From: CAG-1782 sp964418255
GTDB taxonomy: Bacteria; Bacillota; Clostridia; Christensenellales; DTU072
Assembly: GCA_964418255.1 (NCBI GenBank)
Contig: CAYQKV010000005.1
Location: 62,001 to 126,000, forward strand
Direction: 5' to 3'
DNA: 64,000 bases
Every line of letters begins with the position of its first letter. Within the stretch, counting starts at the first letter, position 1. The position numbers were made by a program, and so were the translations under genes. A model generated the notes under the pieces. It saw nothing but the letters and a program-made list of their open reading frames with translations. It had not been told where the DNA came from and made no database searches. Positions 10,001 to 16,789 of this stretch are shown here, one piece after another.

Positions 10001-10789
10001 GATATGCTCGACGCCGAAGCGGATAAAGTAGCCGTTTTCAGAAAACAACTTTACGCAGAGCAAAACCGCATAGAAAACGGCGAAAACTATTCCATTTTCG
10101 TTAAAAACCTTGAAAACGTACAAGGCGACGAGCGCGATATTATCATTTTCAGCATAGGCTACGCAAGAAACGATTACGACAAAGTCGTAGCGCAATTCGG
10201 CTCTTTGTCCACAGACGGCGGCGAAAATCGTCTTAACGTAGCCATTACCCGCGCAAAAAAGAAAATCTATGTCGTAACGAGTATCGAACCAGAAGAACTC
10301 GACAACGTGGAAACCACTAAAAACAACGGTCCCAAACTTCTGAAAAAGTACCTTCTTTACGCTCGCGCCGTAAGCAACGGCAGACCCGACGAAGTAAAAG
10401 CCGTCCTTGCCACGTTTAACGCGGGCAAAAAGACGACCGACCCCATAGGCGCGTATGAAGAACGTATTAAACAGGGATTGGAAGCTATGGGGTATACCGT
10501 GTATACAAACCTCGGAAACACAAGTTATAAACTTTCCTTAGGCGTGTTCGACAAAACTCTAAACCGTTTCGTATTAGGTATAGAATGCGATTACCGCGCA
10601 TACGAAAGCAGCGAAAGCGTGCTCGAAAGAGACGTATACAGAATTAAATTCCTGGAAAACCGCGGTTGGAAAATCGTGCGCGTATGGTCGAGGGACTGGT
10701 GGCAATCGCCAAAACAGGTTTTACAGAACCTCTCCGCTCTCATCGAAGAGGAAAAAGCCCGCCTTATTGCGGAACGCGAGGCAATGTAG
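7067..10789 (+). CDS. SF1 helicase with C-terminal PD-(D/E)XK-like nuclease domain (COG1112/MTES_1575 type)
   Basis: A 1240-residue protein. Residues about 1-300 form an N-terminal domain seen in COG1112-like helicases. Walker A is at about 308-317 (GPPGTGKSQT), Walker B at about 806-816 (VFDEASQM), then GDGKQLRPSS, YHYRSMF, VQGDERDIIIFS and the motif VI region NVAITRAKKKI near 1060: all hallmarks of UPF1-like superfamily 1 ATPases. Between motifs I and II lies an insert of about 490 residues, largely helical. Residues about 1125-1235 match the Vsr-like REase_MTES_1575 fold: GIECDYRAYESSES, an RD pair and GWKIVRVWSRDWW. The usual GxxYH after E-C-D is replaced by Y..YE. It stands alone, divergent from thyA and with a strong promoter. 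A nucleic-acid processing or anti-phage role is plausible but inferred. Confidence 0.85.
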   Translation: MQRIYKKYKDRFIEISGKSRALFTRSIIKKYSFDLGALMPFLDLDAFYSFLWMQKDSFDLINEKIAKKIAKTAEKSDELSPSAAPADRQLSDLRYLRREVEEIQKETGKYDLYVGFPYVFGKIGADITVKAPLLLFPVALEIDKDAAVLTHIENQPIIINRSLVLAYCNENRIKSDGIIGEFDPLSESTFSCVQDVIAYLEKNGIKLVHQKRKTIVPFDPIKDINQNFIEVKYMAVLGRFPLANPIYNDYEILEKENLSTPSIDLLLQGKIKKEKRQKSVPVTYTINDLDYSQENAIDQINQKSNIVIYGPPGTGKSQTIVNIISDALCRNKRVLVVSQKRAALDVVFSRLGKLNSKAMFIPDPEKYKFDFFERIRQTHTQVMREDYSAAQKKFQHNEININREIGTLENISKVLFSPTEFGLSLQEMYAQSYNIGKDSKDYKLYEELLKTSAAKRNYPELYETVRYLKDKDVPKLFIDREKAVASNPMITHLKTDIDVHKLREAYSFVSKLSSSDLPPFDFSIYPHSRYLATFYLEKTANNRPEMTEIANIIMQVENKSLCSWLKASYFPALWWLFPFLKARHCKLRENIVIDLNIALKAFKMFEEPFALLQDILDDEGYALVMGGIINGNSVFLKGLKQALENYVSVRDMNKALNELTDEMRDMLEFSYRNSDKTYSGVKEVLNKVIPLRIYHEIVKNDYYIDNTLSKTVSFDSMRERILHLKSDQRELTRHLALDRFSQEYLEYFESSANSKDYLYQIQKQRALWPIRRMIEFFSDYLFRLFPCWLMSPQTVSTIFPLEKNMFDLVVFDEASQMFVENALPTIYRGNHIVVAGDGKQLRPSSGFVRRYQADDSFDYNMDLSTQAALEVESLLDLATAKFTPVHLVYHYRSMFSELIDFSNMAFYDNKLQIAPNITLSSDNKPIERIKVRGIWQSRHNHEEAVAVVRLVRTIMRERKFNESIGIVTFNNEQKEYIEDMLDAEADKVAVFRKQLYAEQNRIENGENYSIFVKNLENVQGDERDIIIFSIGYARNDYDKVVAQFGSLSTDGGENRLNVAITRAKKKIYVVTSIEPEELDNVETTKNNGPKLLKKYLLYARAVSNGRPDEVKAVLATFNAGKKTTDPIGAYEERIKQGLEAMGYTVYTNLGNTSYKLSLGVFDKTLNRFVLGIECDYRAYESSESVLERDVYRIKFLENRGWKIVRVWSRDWWQSPKQVLQNLSALIEEEKARLIAEREAM

Positions 10790-10864
10790 GTAGCTCGCGT
10801 TCCTTAACGGTTAAGCAACGTCTACTTTTCCGCATCGATAATTTTCTAATAAAAATTCCGACGA

Positions 10865-11956
10865 TTATTTTTTCACGCCGAATTCGAGCTTGGAAGCGTT
10901 GAATTCCGACAAAATATTATTATCGAAAGAAGTAACGATTTTCTTCTTCTTTTCGAACCTCGCTATCCCTTCCTCCGCCAAATCGCAAAGCAAACGGGAA
11001 AGGTTTATCCCTTGACCTTTGAACAGATAGAAAGCAAGCGACCCGGGAACGGTATTTATTTCATTGACATAAAGTTTCCCCTTATCCGACAGCAGAAAAT
11101 CTATCCTGACCACACCGCATAATTCGGAAAATCTGTAAATATCCGCGGTTATTTTCTTTATTCTTTCCGCTAATTTTTCTTCGATAACAGCGGGAATTTC
11201 CCTTGTCGCGCCCTCTTTCCCGTATTTGGAATCAAAGTCGTAAAACTCCCCTTTCGTTTCGATTTTTTCTATATCTCCGACAATTATCTCGCCGTTATGC
11301 CTATACGCCGCACAATTAAGCTCGGTAAAATTTTCAAGAGCCTTTTCCGCAAGCACTTTTTCATCGAACTTTTTAGCAAGCTCATATGCGTTTTTAAGTT
11401 CTTCCGCGTTTGTAGCAACGCTTATTCCTATACTGCTTCCCTGCCTTGCGGGCTTTAAGATGACGGGATAATCTAATTCTTCCGCCACAGACAAATCGTT
11501 TTCACCTCTGATAATTTTGTACGGAACAACGGGGAATTTTTTCTTTTCAAGAAAATATTTAGTGAAAACTTTATCCATATAGAGCGCGCTCGGAAACACG
11601 CCCGCCGAGGTATACGGAATATCGGCAAGCTCGAAGACCCCGGCTAAAGCGCCGCTTTCTCCCCCTCCTCCGTGATTACAGTTTATCGCGCAATCTATAC
11701 GCACGCCTTTTTTTCTTTTCCCGACAAATCGCATCTCACCGTCGGAAAAAAACACTTCCTCAAAATTTTTCTTTGAAAAATTTACGATTTTTTCAATTTT
11801 TAGCGATTTTTTACACAGAAAAAAACTTGCGTTTTTTAAGTAAACAGACAAAATATTGAACTGTCGGTTTATAGCGTTATACGCCGATAATGCAGTTATA
11901 ACCGATACGTCGTGTTCGCAACTTTCTCCACCAAAAGTGATAACATAATTTTTCAT
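10865..11956 (-). CDS. ddl: D-alanine--D-alanine ligase
   Basis: A 363-residue ATP-grasp ligase that makes D-Ala-D-Ala for peptidoglycan. The N-terminal block FGGESCEHDVSVITA is the Ddl signature (GG.S.EH.VS). NCNHGGGGESGALAGVFEL matches the HG..GEdG..QG.LE block, with Ser-Gly for the usual Asp-Gly. ATP-binding segments are VILKPARQGSSIGI and the end contains VRIDFLLSDKG..YVNEINTVPGS, with Asp, Glu and Asn metal ligands. It starts eight bases after the MurF-like gene, which would use its product directly. The last gene of the tsaE operon; it converges with the helicase gene, with 75 bases between them and no clear terminator. Confidence 0.92.
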   Translation of the reverse strand: MKNYVITFGGESCEHDVSVITALSAYNAINRQFNILSVYLKNASFFLCKKSLKIEKIVNFSKKNFEEVFFSDGEMRFVGKRKKGVRIDCAINCNHGGGGESGALAGVFELADIPYTSAGVFPSALYMDKVFTKYFLEKKKFPVVPYKIIRGENDLSVAEELDYPVILKPARQGSSIGISVATNAEELKNAYELAKKFDEKVLAEKALENFTELNCAAYRHNGEIIVGDIEKIETKGEFYDFDSKYGKEGATREIPAVIEEKLAERIKKITADIYRFSELCGVVRIDFLLSDKGKLYVNEINTVPGSLAFYLFKGQGINLSRLLCDLAEEGIARFEKKKKIVTSFDNNILSEFNASKLEFGVKK

Positions 11957-11964
11957 AAAATCTC

Positions 11965-13500
11965 CTAATATACGTCGGGAATATCGTTCTGCAACAGAAG
12001 TATATCGCCGTATTTGACGTTTTCTTTTATTATTTTTTGCACTTCCTTAAAGTTTCTCGCGCGAATTATACGTCCCGAAAAATTGCGCATTTTAAGTCCG
12101 TTAAGAATATATTTCGAGTTTACGCCGCACAACACCACGACATCCGCGCTTGACGACAGTTCCGCCCCTATATTCTCGTTAACCCGCTTTGCGTCCGCGC
12201 CGAGCTCGACTATCCCTTGCGACACGACGATACGCCTCCCCCGAAAACACGACAGAACTTCGAGCGCGCTTTTTACTCCGAAAATGTTTCCGTTATAAGC
12301 GTCGTCGAGAATATGTACGCCGTTGGCATAGATATACTCTAATCTATGCTTTATTTGCGGCAATTTTTCTATTTTTTTTACGATTTTTTCAGCTTTACAC
12401 CCAAGTTCTATTGCCATAGCCGCACACATAACGATATTCTGAACATTGTGCCGTCCAAGCAAAGCCGTTTTGCAGCTATATCTATTTTCCCCGACGTTAA
12501 GCGTAAATTCGCTTCCTTTTTCGCTCAGGCTTATATCGGAAGCAAAGACGTCGGCTTTCTTATAACTCCCTGCGGATACTTTCCTTCCCTTATGTTCTTT
12601 CCACATTTTAAGAACGTTCTTATCGTTGATATTGAACACGCACGTTCCGCCGTTTCCCGCAACGGCTTGCGCCAGCTTAAATTTTTCCTCATAAATATTG
12701 TCAATACAGCCGAAATATTCGAGATGCTGCCTGCATACTCCGGTTATTATCCCGTAATCGGGCGGAAACAGCGAACAAAGTTCTTCTATGTCGCCCACTT
12801 TTCTCGCTCCGAATTCGGCGATAAAAACCTGCTCGTCGCCTTTGAGCTTATCTATACTTAACGCTACTCCCATCGGCGTGTTGTAGTTCTTATCCGTAAC
12901 CGCAACAGAAAAATCGTCCGAAAGAAAAAATTCAAGCGTTTTTTTACAACTCGTTTTTCCATAACTTCCTGTAATTCCTATCACTATCGGTTTTATTGCC
13001 GATAACTTCTCTTTTTGCGCGTTTACAAATTTTCTATTTTTGCACTCATACACCGAATTTAACGGTAGTTCTATAAGTTTAATAATTATGGGCAAGCCCA
13101 GATTTATACAACATATTCCAAGCGATAAAATATATATATTTTTCGCAAATATTGCCAAAAGCGCACATATCAAAAAATACGAAAAATAGCAGAGAATCGC
13201 AAATTTTGTTCCACGGACGGTAAATTTGAATTTTGTTCTGTAAGTCAAAATTTTCAGAACGGTGAAAATTGCCGACAAAACCGCCGCCGAGATAGCGGCA
13301 AAGATGATTTTGCCGTCGACGAACATAGAAAGCGCCGTAAGGATAAAAATCAAGCACGTCGCCACCGCCGTTGGAAGATAAAAATTAAGAGTTACCCTGT
13401 TAAAAGGCAAAGAATACGCGTTATTTTGACTTAGGCATAGGTATCTTAATAGTCCTGCCGCGCCCGCGATTACCAAAGCTCCCGTTACAATCCACCCCAT
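11965..13500 (-). CDS. murF: MurF-like Mur ligase with N-terminal membrane domain
   Basis: A 511-residue Mur ligase. Residues 1 to about 150 hold roughly five hydrophobic segments, in place of the usual soluble N-terminal UMP-binding domain of MurF. The Mur ligase middle domain follows: P-loop ITGSYGKTS (near residue 175), NTPMGVALSI, EFGARKVGDIEEL and HNVQNIVMCAAMAIELG. The C-terminal domain has DAYNGNIFGVKSAL (MurF has DSYNANP) and LLQNDIPD. The MurF reaction, adding D-Ala-D-Ala to the UDP-MurNAc tripeptide, is inferred from these motifs and from ddl immediately downstream. The start is supported by GGAGG six bases before ATG 13500. Its first 80 bases overlap the end of the upstream hydrolase in another frame. 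Confidence 0.85.
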   Translation of the reverse strand: MGWIVTGALVIAGAAGLLRYLCLSQNNAYSLPFNRVTLNFYLPTAVATCLIFILTALSMFVDGKIIFAAISAAVLSAIFTVLKILTYRTKFKFTVRGTKFAILCYFSYFLICALLAIFAKNIYILSLGICCINLGLPIIIKLIELPLNSVYECKNRKFVNAQKEKLSAIKPIVIGITGSYGKTSCKKTLEFFLSDDFSVAVTDKNYNTPMGVALSIDKLKGDEQVFIAEFGARKVGDIEELCSLFPPDYGIITGVCRQHLEYFGCIDNIYEEKFKLAQAVAGNGGTCVFNINDKNVLKMWKEHKGRKVSAGSYKKADVFASDISLSEKGSEFTLNVGENRYSCKTALLGRHNVQNIVMCAAMAIELGCKAEKIVKKIEKLPQIKHRLEYIYANGVHILDDAYNGNIFGVKSALEVLSCFRGRRIVVSQGIVELGADAKRVNENIGAELSSSADVVVLCGVNSKYILNGLKMRNFSGRIIRARNFKEVQKIIKENVKYGDILLLQNDIPDVY

Positions 13501-14200
13501 CGCTATCCTCCGCCAAAAAGCATTTCACGATTTTGCAAAACAGACCGTGTCTTTCCACATAGGCAAAATGCCCGCATCCTTCAAAGACAATTAGTTCGCT
13601 GTTTGTCAATCTCTTTTTCAGCTTTCTTGCCATATATATGGGAGTGTCTTCATCTTTGTTACCCCAAATTATCAAAGCGGGCACGGTTATTCGCGCCAAT
13701 AGTCCGCTCAAATCTTCATTGACCACGTTCTTGAATGTTTCACGCATTGTTCCGCTCATTTTTTTGTAATCGTCGCTACCCGCTTCGTGAGGGATTTTTA
13801 ATTTCGTCAAAATTTTATGTCGAAAAATTTTCGCATAATAAATCGCCCCTCTTCGAGGTTTTATCCCCGCGCTGTCGACAAGAATCAATTTATTGAGTAA
13901 ATAACCGTACTTTGCGGCGATTTTAATTCCCACCCTGCCGCCGAAAGAATGGCACACGAGGGTCACGTTTTCCATTTTATAATATCTGATTAAATTTACC
14001 ACGCTTAAAGCATAGTCGTCTACCGTAAGCGGCGTATCGGGATGCGGAGTTAATCCGAAGCCGTAAAAATCGACCAACGTCACGCGATATTCATTCCATA
14101 AATTTTTTGCCAAGCCCAAAAAACTGTCGCAGTTCCCGCCCCAGCCGTGCAGACAGATAACGTCGTCTCCCCGTCCGTATTGAATATGATGAATTAAAAT
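13421..14200 (-). CDS. Alpha/beta hydrolase with probable ATT start
   Basis: A protein of about 259 residues if begun at ATT 14200. The first ATG/GTG/TTG in frame is TTG 14119, but that would remove the oxyanion motif HGWGG at residues 18-22, which every such hydrolase needs. GGGAGG at 14206-14211 lies five bases before the ATT and 12 bases after the rimI stop, so ATT is the best start. The catalytic set is visible: nucleophile Ser in VCHSFGG, Asp in IIWGNKDEDTP, His in EGCGHFAYVERH. Substrate unknown; small esterases and C-C hydrolases share this pattern. The last 26 residues (ending RTIKIPMPKSK) are encoded within the murF start region and look like a run-on tail. The gene sits between rimI and murF in a tight operon. 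Confidence 0.82.
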   Translation of the reverse strand: MLIHHIQYGRGDDVICLHGWGGNCDSFLGLAKNLWNEYRVTLVDFYGFGLTPHPDTPLTVDDYALSVVNLIRYYKMENVTLVCHSFGGRVGIKIAAKYGYLLNKLILVDSAGIKPRRGAIYYAKIFRHKILTKLKIPHEAGSDDYKKMSGTMRETFKNVVNEDLSGLLARITVPALIIWGNKDEDTPIYMARKLKKRLTNSELIVFEGCGHFAYVERHGLFCKIVKCFLAEDSDGVDCNGSFGNRGRGRTIKIPMPKSK

Positions 14201-14205
14201 GGAAT

Positions 14206-14211
14206 CCTCCC
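14206..14211 (-). promoter_or_regulatory. Ribosome binding site that sets the ATT start of the hydrolase
   Basis: GGGAGG on the minus strand, directly before the rimI stop in map order. Five bases separate it from ATT 14200; no ATG, GTG or TTG lies within usable distance in the hydrolase frame. Confidence 0.7.
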
Positions 14212-14649
14212 TTACATATACAACCAGTATATGCAGGCGTCCTCCTTATCGGGATAATATTTCGGTCTCACCCCGACGCACAGAAAACCCGCTCTTTCGT
14301 ACAATCTGCGAGCGGCGGAGTTGCTTACTCGCACTTCCAATGTAAAAGCGATTATTCCTTTTTCTTTTCCCGAAGCGATGAGTCGGCTCAATATTTCCGA
14401 GCCTATACCTACTTTTCTATACTTCGGGTCAACCGCTATATTCATTATATGCCCTTCGTCGAAAATTTGCGCAAAACCGCCGAAGCCCGCTACTTCTCCG
14501 TCGACCGTGCACACGACGTAATGTTTGCTTGCGTCGTAAATTTCGCTGCGCAAAAGTTCCTTGCTCCAACGCTCTGCGCCGAAACACCTGTTTTCGAGTT
14601 CGGAAACGGCATTTACGTTAGTTTCGTTAAGCGTGGTAAACTTTTTCAT
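14212..14649 (-). CDS. rimI: Ribosomal protein S18 alanine N-acetyltransferase
   Basis: A 145-residue GNAT acetyltransferase. The acetyl-CoA loop reads RKVGIGSEI after MNIAVDPKY, and EVRVSNSAARRLYERAGF is the RimI-type C-terminal signature. RimI acetylates the N-terminal alanine of ribosomal protein S18 using acetyl-CoA. The family call is strengthened by its place next to tsaB and tsaE, an arrangement common in Bacillota. The stop lies just before the ribosome binding site of the hydrolase gene. Confidence 0.9.
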   Translation of the reverse strand: MKKFTTLNETNVNAVSELENRCFGAERWSKELLRSEIYDASKHYVVCTVDGEVAGFGGFAQIFDEGHIMNIAVDPKYRKVGIGSEILSRLIASGKEKGIIAFTLEVRVSNSAARRLYERAGFLCVGVRPKYYPDKEDACIYWLYM

Positions 14650-14697
14650 AATAAATTTTATTCCGGGAATGAGTAGTTATATTCTTTTATTAAAACG

Positions 14698-15249
14698 TTA
14701 TTTTCTTTCTGCGGATGATTTTTTCAGGTAAAAAGGTTTCGCTTGTTCCACGAATTGTTCCTCGGAAAATTTTTGTAGGGTTTTATTTAATAGCTTTCTC
14801 GGCGAAATTTCTTCCAAACAAATTTTCTCGCCTTCGATTTTTTCCGCCTCTTCGCCGTCAAGCGAAAAATAACTCTTTTCTTTACCGAACCTCGCGGCGT
14901 AGTAGTTTCCGTGTCCGCACGGCAAAAGGACGGTTTTATCGCTTCCGTCGTCTTCCGTTTCGAGAGAAGTGATTTCCACCGTTTTTTTTTTCAAAGCAAG
15001 ACTTAACGCGTTTACCGTCGCTACGCCTATTCTTATCCCCGTAAACGAACCGGGACCGACGCACACCCCGAAACAATCTATTTCGTTTATCGATATGCCG
15101 TTTTCGGAAAGCATATTGTCAATCGCATTGAGAAGTTCCGAGTTATGTCTTTTGCAACCGACTTCGCCCCGATAAAAGAAATCTTTTTCTCCTATTTTGA
15201 GCGCGATAATTATTCTGTCCGAAGTCGTATCCAAACTAAGTACGTTCAT
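14698..15249 (-). CDS. tsaB: tRNA N6-threonylcarbamoyladenosine protein TsaB
   Basis: A 183-residue member of the ASKHA-fold TsaB family, on the short side (E. coli TsaB has 231). The start MNVLSLDTTSDRIIIAL and the block GVCVGPGSFTGIRIGVATVNALSLAL are diagnostic. TsaB forms a complex with TsaD and TsaE that transfers the threonylcarbamoyl group to A37 of ANN-decoding tRNAs. It overlaps tsaE by four bases and is likely coupled to it. tsaD and tsaC are not in this window. The C-terminus is rich in Lys and Glu. Confidence 0.92.
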   Translation of the reverse strand: MNVLSLDTTSDRIIIALKIGEKDFFYRGEVGCKRHNSELLNAIDNMLSENGISINEIDCFGVCVGPGSFTGIRIGVATVNALSLALKKKTVEITSLETEDDGSDKTVLLPCGHGNYYAARFGKEKSYFSLDGEEAEKIEGEKICLEEISPRKLLNKTLQKFSEEQFVEQAKPFYLKKSSAERK

Positions 15250-15656
15250 AACCCCTCCGTCACGATTTTTCTTGCCGAATCGCCGCAGTAATCAAAATTT
15301 ATTTTAATAGGCTTTCTCGGAAAATCGGTAAATTTATTCCATTCTATAATGCAAACGCCGCCCGCTTCGAAATAATCGCGAAAACCGAGTTCTTCCACGT
15401 CGTCTTCGCTTTCCGCTCTATAAAGGTCGAAATGATACAACGTAAGCCTGCCTTCCGAATACGTTTTCATCAACGTAAACGTTGGACTGGTTACGTTTTG
15501 CTCTATTCCTAGCGCTTTGGCAAAACCTTTCGTAAACGTCGTCTTTCCCGCTCCGAGTTCGCCGTCAAGCAAAATTATTTCATTCCCTTTACACGCCTCG
15601 GCTATTCTTGCGGCAAACGTCATCGTTTCGTCGGGCGATTTCGATATGAATTCCAT
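15246..15656 (-). CDS. tsaE: tRNA threonylcarbamoyladenosine ATPase TsaE
   Basis: A 136-residue P-loop ATPase. Walker A is LLDGELGAGKTTFTKGFA (residues about 31-48), followed by TSPTFTLMKTY and YHFDLYR, both typical of TsaE, and IIEWNKF near the C-terminus. TsaE binds the TsaB-TsaD dimer and drives turnover of the t6A synthase. It is the first gene of the operon. The -10 element ends seven bases before the ATG, and no ribosome binding site lies between, so the message may be leaderless. Confidence 0.92.
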   Translation of the reverse strand: MEFISKSPDETMTFAARIAEACKGNEIILLDGELGAGKTTFTKGFAKALGIEQNVTSPTFTLMKTYSEGRLTLYHFDLYRAESEDDVEELGFRDYFEAGGVCIIEWNKFTDFPRKPIKINFDYCGDSARKIVTEGL

Positions 15657-15662
15657 AAAACT

Positions 15663-15691
15663 ATTATAAATCTTTCGCCCGCCATTTGCAA
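15663..15691 (-). promoter_or_regulatory. Promoter of the tsaE-ddl operon
   Basis: Minus-strand TTGCAA (15686-15691), 17-base spacer, perfect TATAAT (15663-15668). Only six bases (AGTTTT) separate the -10 from the tsaE ATG, placing the expected transcript start at or next to the start codon. Confidence 0.6.
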
Positions 15692-15743
15692 TCTCTTACG
15701 GGGCATAATCGTTTTTTACTCCGTTTTATTGCCGACTGCCTTT

Positions 15744-16517
15744 TTATCGGTTCTCTTTTTCTTCCGAGCCGTCTACGTTTCCGTCGTTAAAACTTTCCTC
15801 GACACTCGTGTTTTCTTTTGTTTCTTCAGTCTTCGCCGCACTGTCTTCCGTTACTACTTGACTCTTCTTTTTCTTTGACGGAATTTCCCAGTGCAACAGT
15901 TTTGACAAACGTTTGTATACGAGGAACGTAACGAGGCTTACGAGACCGAGCCTTAATAGGTTAAACGGAAGAACGCCGAGGAAGATATAAAAATTGTAAA
16001 AATTGTCGCGCGTAAGCCCGTGATAAAGTCCGGAAAGCATATTTACTATGTTGTCGAAGTTGTTGTTGAAATACAGCGTAACGTAGAAAGGAATAGCAAT
16101 TACTCTGTTAAAAAGCATAGACAACAGCGTCGCGGCAAGCGTGCCTATAACAAGCCCTATCACCGCGCTTTTTCTCGTTTTTTTTCTGTAATAAATTATG
16201 CTCGCAGGTAAAACGTAAGTAAGACCGAGGATTATATCCATCAGTTCCCCTACCATTGCGGTAGATGAAAACGGCAATTTTATCAGGCATTTGATAAGTA
16301 TTACCAGCGCGCCCGCGAACGGTCCCATCGAAAATCCCGCAAGCAGCGCGGGCAATTCGGAAAACTGTATGTCTAAAAACGCGGGAAACATAAACGGCAG
16401 GCTGAATTTTGCGTACATATACAACACGAAAGATATGGCTGACAAAACCGCTATTTTCGCAATATAAGCCGTGGTAATTTTACCTCTGATTTTCTGTGCA
16501 AACTCTTTTGCTTTCAT
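15744..16517 (-). CDS. ribU: ECF transporter riboflavin-specific S component RibU
   Basis: A membrane protein of 257 residues with about six hydrophobic segments. The pattern SFVLYMYAKFSLPFMFPAFL..QFSELPALLAGF..GP..G.L is typical of the RibU S component, which captures riboflavin and works with a shared ECF energy module not encoded here. The frame is open further upstream, but that stretch is the riboswitch; the true start is ATG 16517, five bases after AGGAG. An FMN riboswitch and terminator directly upstream confirm flavin regulation. The last 45 or so residues form a charged Glu/Lys tail that RibU proteins usually lack. Confidence 0.93.
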   Translation of the reverse strand: MKAKEFAQKIRGKITTAYIAKIAVLSAISFVLYMYAKFSLPFMFPAFLDIQFSELPALLAGFSMGPFAGALVILIKCLIKLPFSSTAMVGELMDIILGLTYVLPASIIYYRKKTRKSAVIGLVIGTLAATLLSMLFNRVIAIPFYVTLYFNNNFDNIVNMLSGLYHGLTRDNFYNFYIFLGVLPFNLLRLGLVSLVTFLVYKRLSKLLHWEIPSKKKKSQVVTEDSAAKTEETKENTSVEESFNDGNVDGSEEKENR

Positions 16518-16536
16518 TTTTACTCCTTTTCGCTGA

Positions 16537-16565
16537 CAAAAAAAGCCCTGAATTTCAGGGCTTTT
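16537..16565 (-). terminator. Riboswitch-controlled transcription terminator before ribU
   Basis: A stem of at least seven G+C-rich pairs (AGCCCTG/CAGGGCT, 16544-16562), followed on the minus strand by a run of seven T. It lies between the FMN aptamer and the ribU start, as expected for a switch that stops transcription when FMN is bound. Confidence 0.88.
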
Positions 16566-16586
16566 TCTCAATCCAAAAGAAAATGT

Positions 16587-16698
16587 CGCATCTTTCTTCA
16601 TCCGGACTATAACCGTCGGTGCAGGAACTTCCCCTGCTCGGCCCGAAAACTTCGGGTTCGTGGACTGTACCACCGGTGGGGATTTTCACCCCGCCCTA
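16587..16698 (-). promoter_or_regulatory. FMN riboswitch (RFN element)
   Basis: The minus strand carries the conserved RFN parts in order: AGGGCGGGGTGAAAATCCCC, ACCGGTGGTA, AGTCCACGA, a G+C hairpin with TTTTC loop, GAGCAGGGGAAGTTCCTGCA, CCGACGGTTATAGTCCGGAT and the closing GAAGAAAGATG. In other bacteria this aptamer binds FMN and represses riboflavin synthesis or uptake genes. Confidence 0.97.
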
Positions 16699-16723
16699 AA
16701 ATGCTTTTTATTTAGTTTTCTTA

Positions 16724-16752
16724 ATTATACTATAGTCTTCGCTATGTGTCAA
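16724..16752 (-). promoter_or_regulatory. Promoter of ribU
   Basis: Minus-strand perfect TTGACA (16747-16752), 17-base spacer, perfect TATAAT (16724-16729), about 20 bases before the riboswitch. Confidence 0.85.
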
Positions 16753-16772
16753 CCGTTATTTACGGTTGACAC
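16746..16772. repeat. Perfect 11-bp inverted repeat overlapping the ribU -35
   Basis: GTGTCAACCGT and ACGGTTGACAC flank a five-base loop. It lies just after the stop of the giant lipoprotein gene and its left arm contains the ribU -35. No T-run follows on the minus strand, so it is not a typical intrinsic terminator; it could be a 3' end hairpin or a regulator site. Confidence 0.7.
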
Positions 16773-16789
16773 CGAGAGAATTTGAAACT

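Noticed and set aside
16518..16673. N-terminal extension of ribU
   Set aside because: The extra 52 codons translate the riboswitch and terminator; the ATG at 16517 has its own ribosome binding site.
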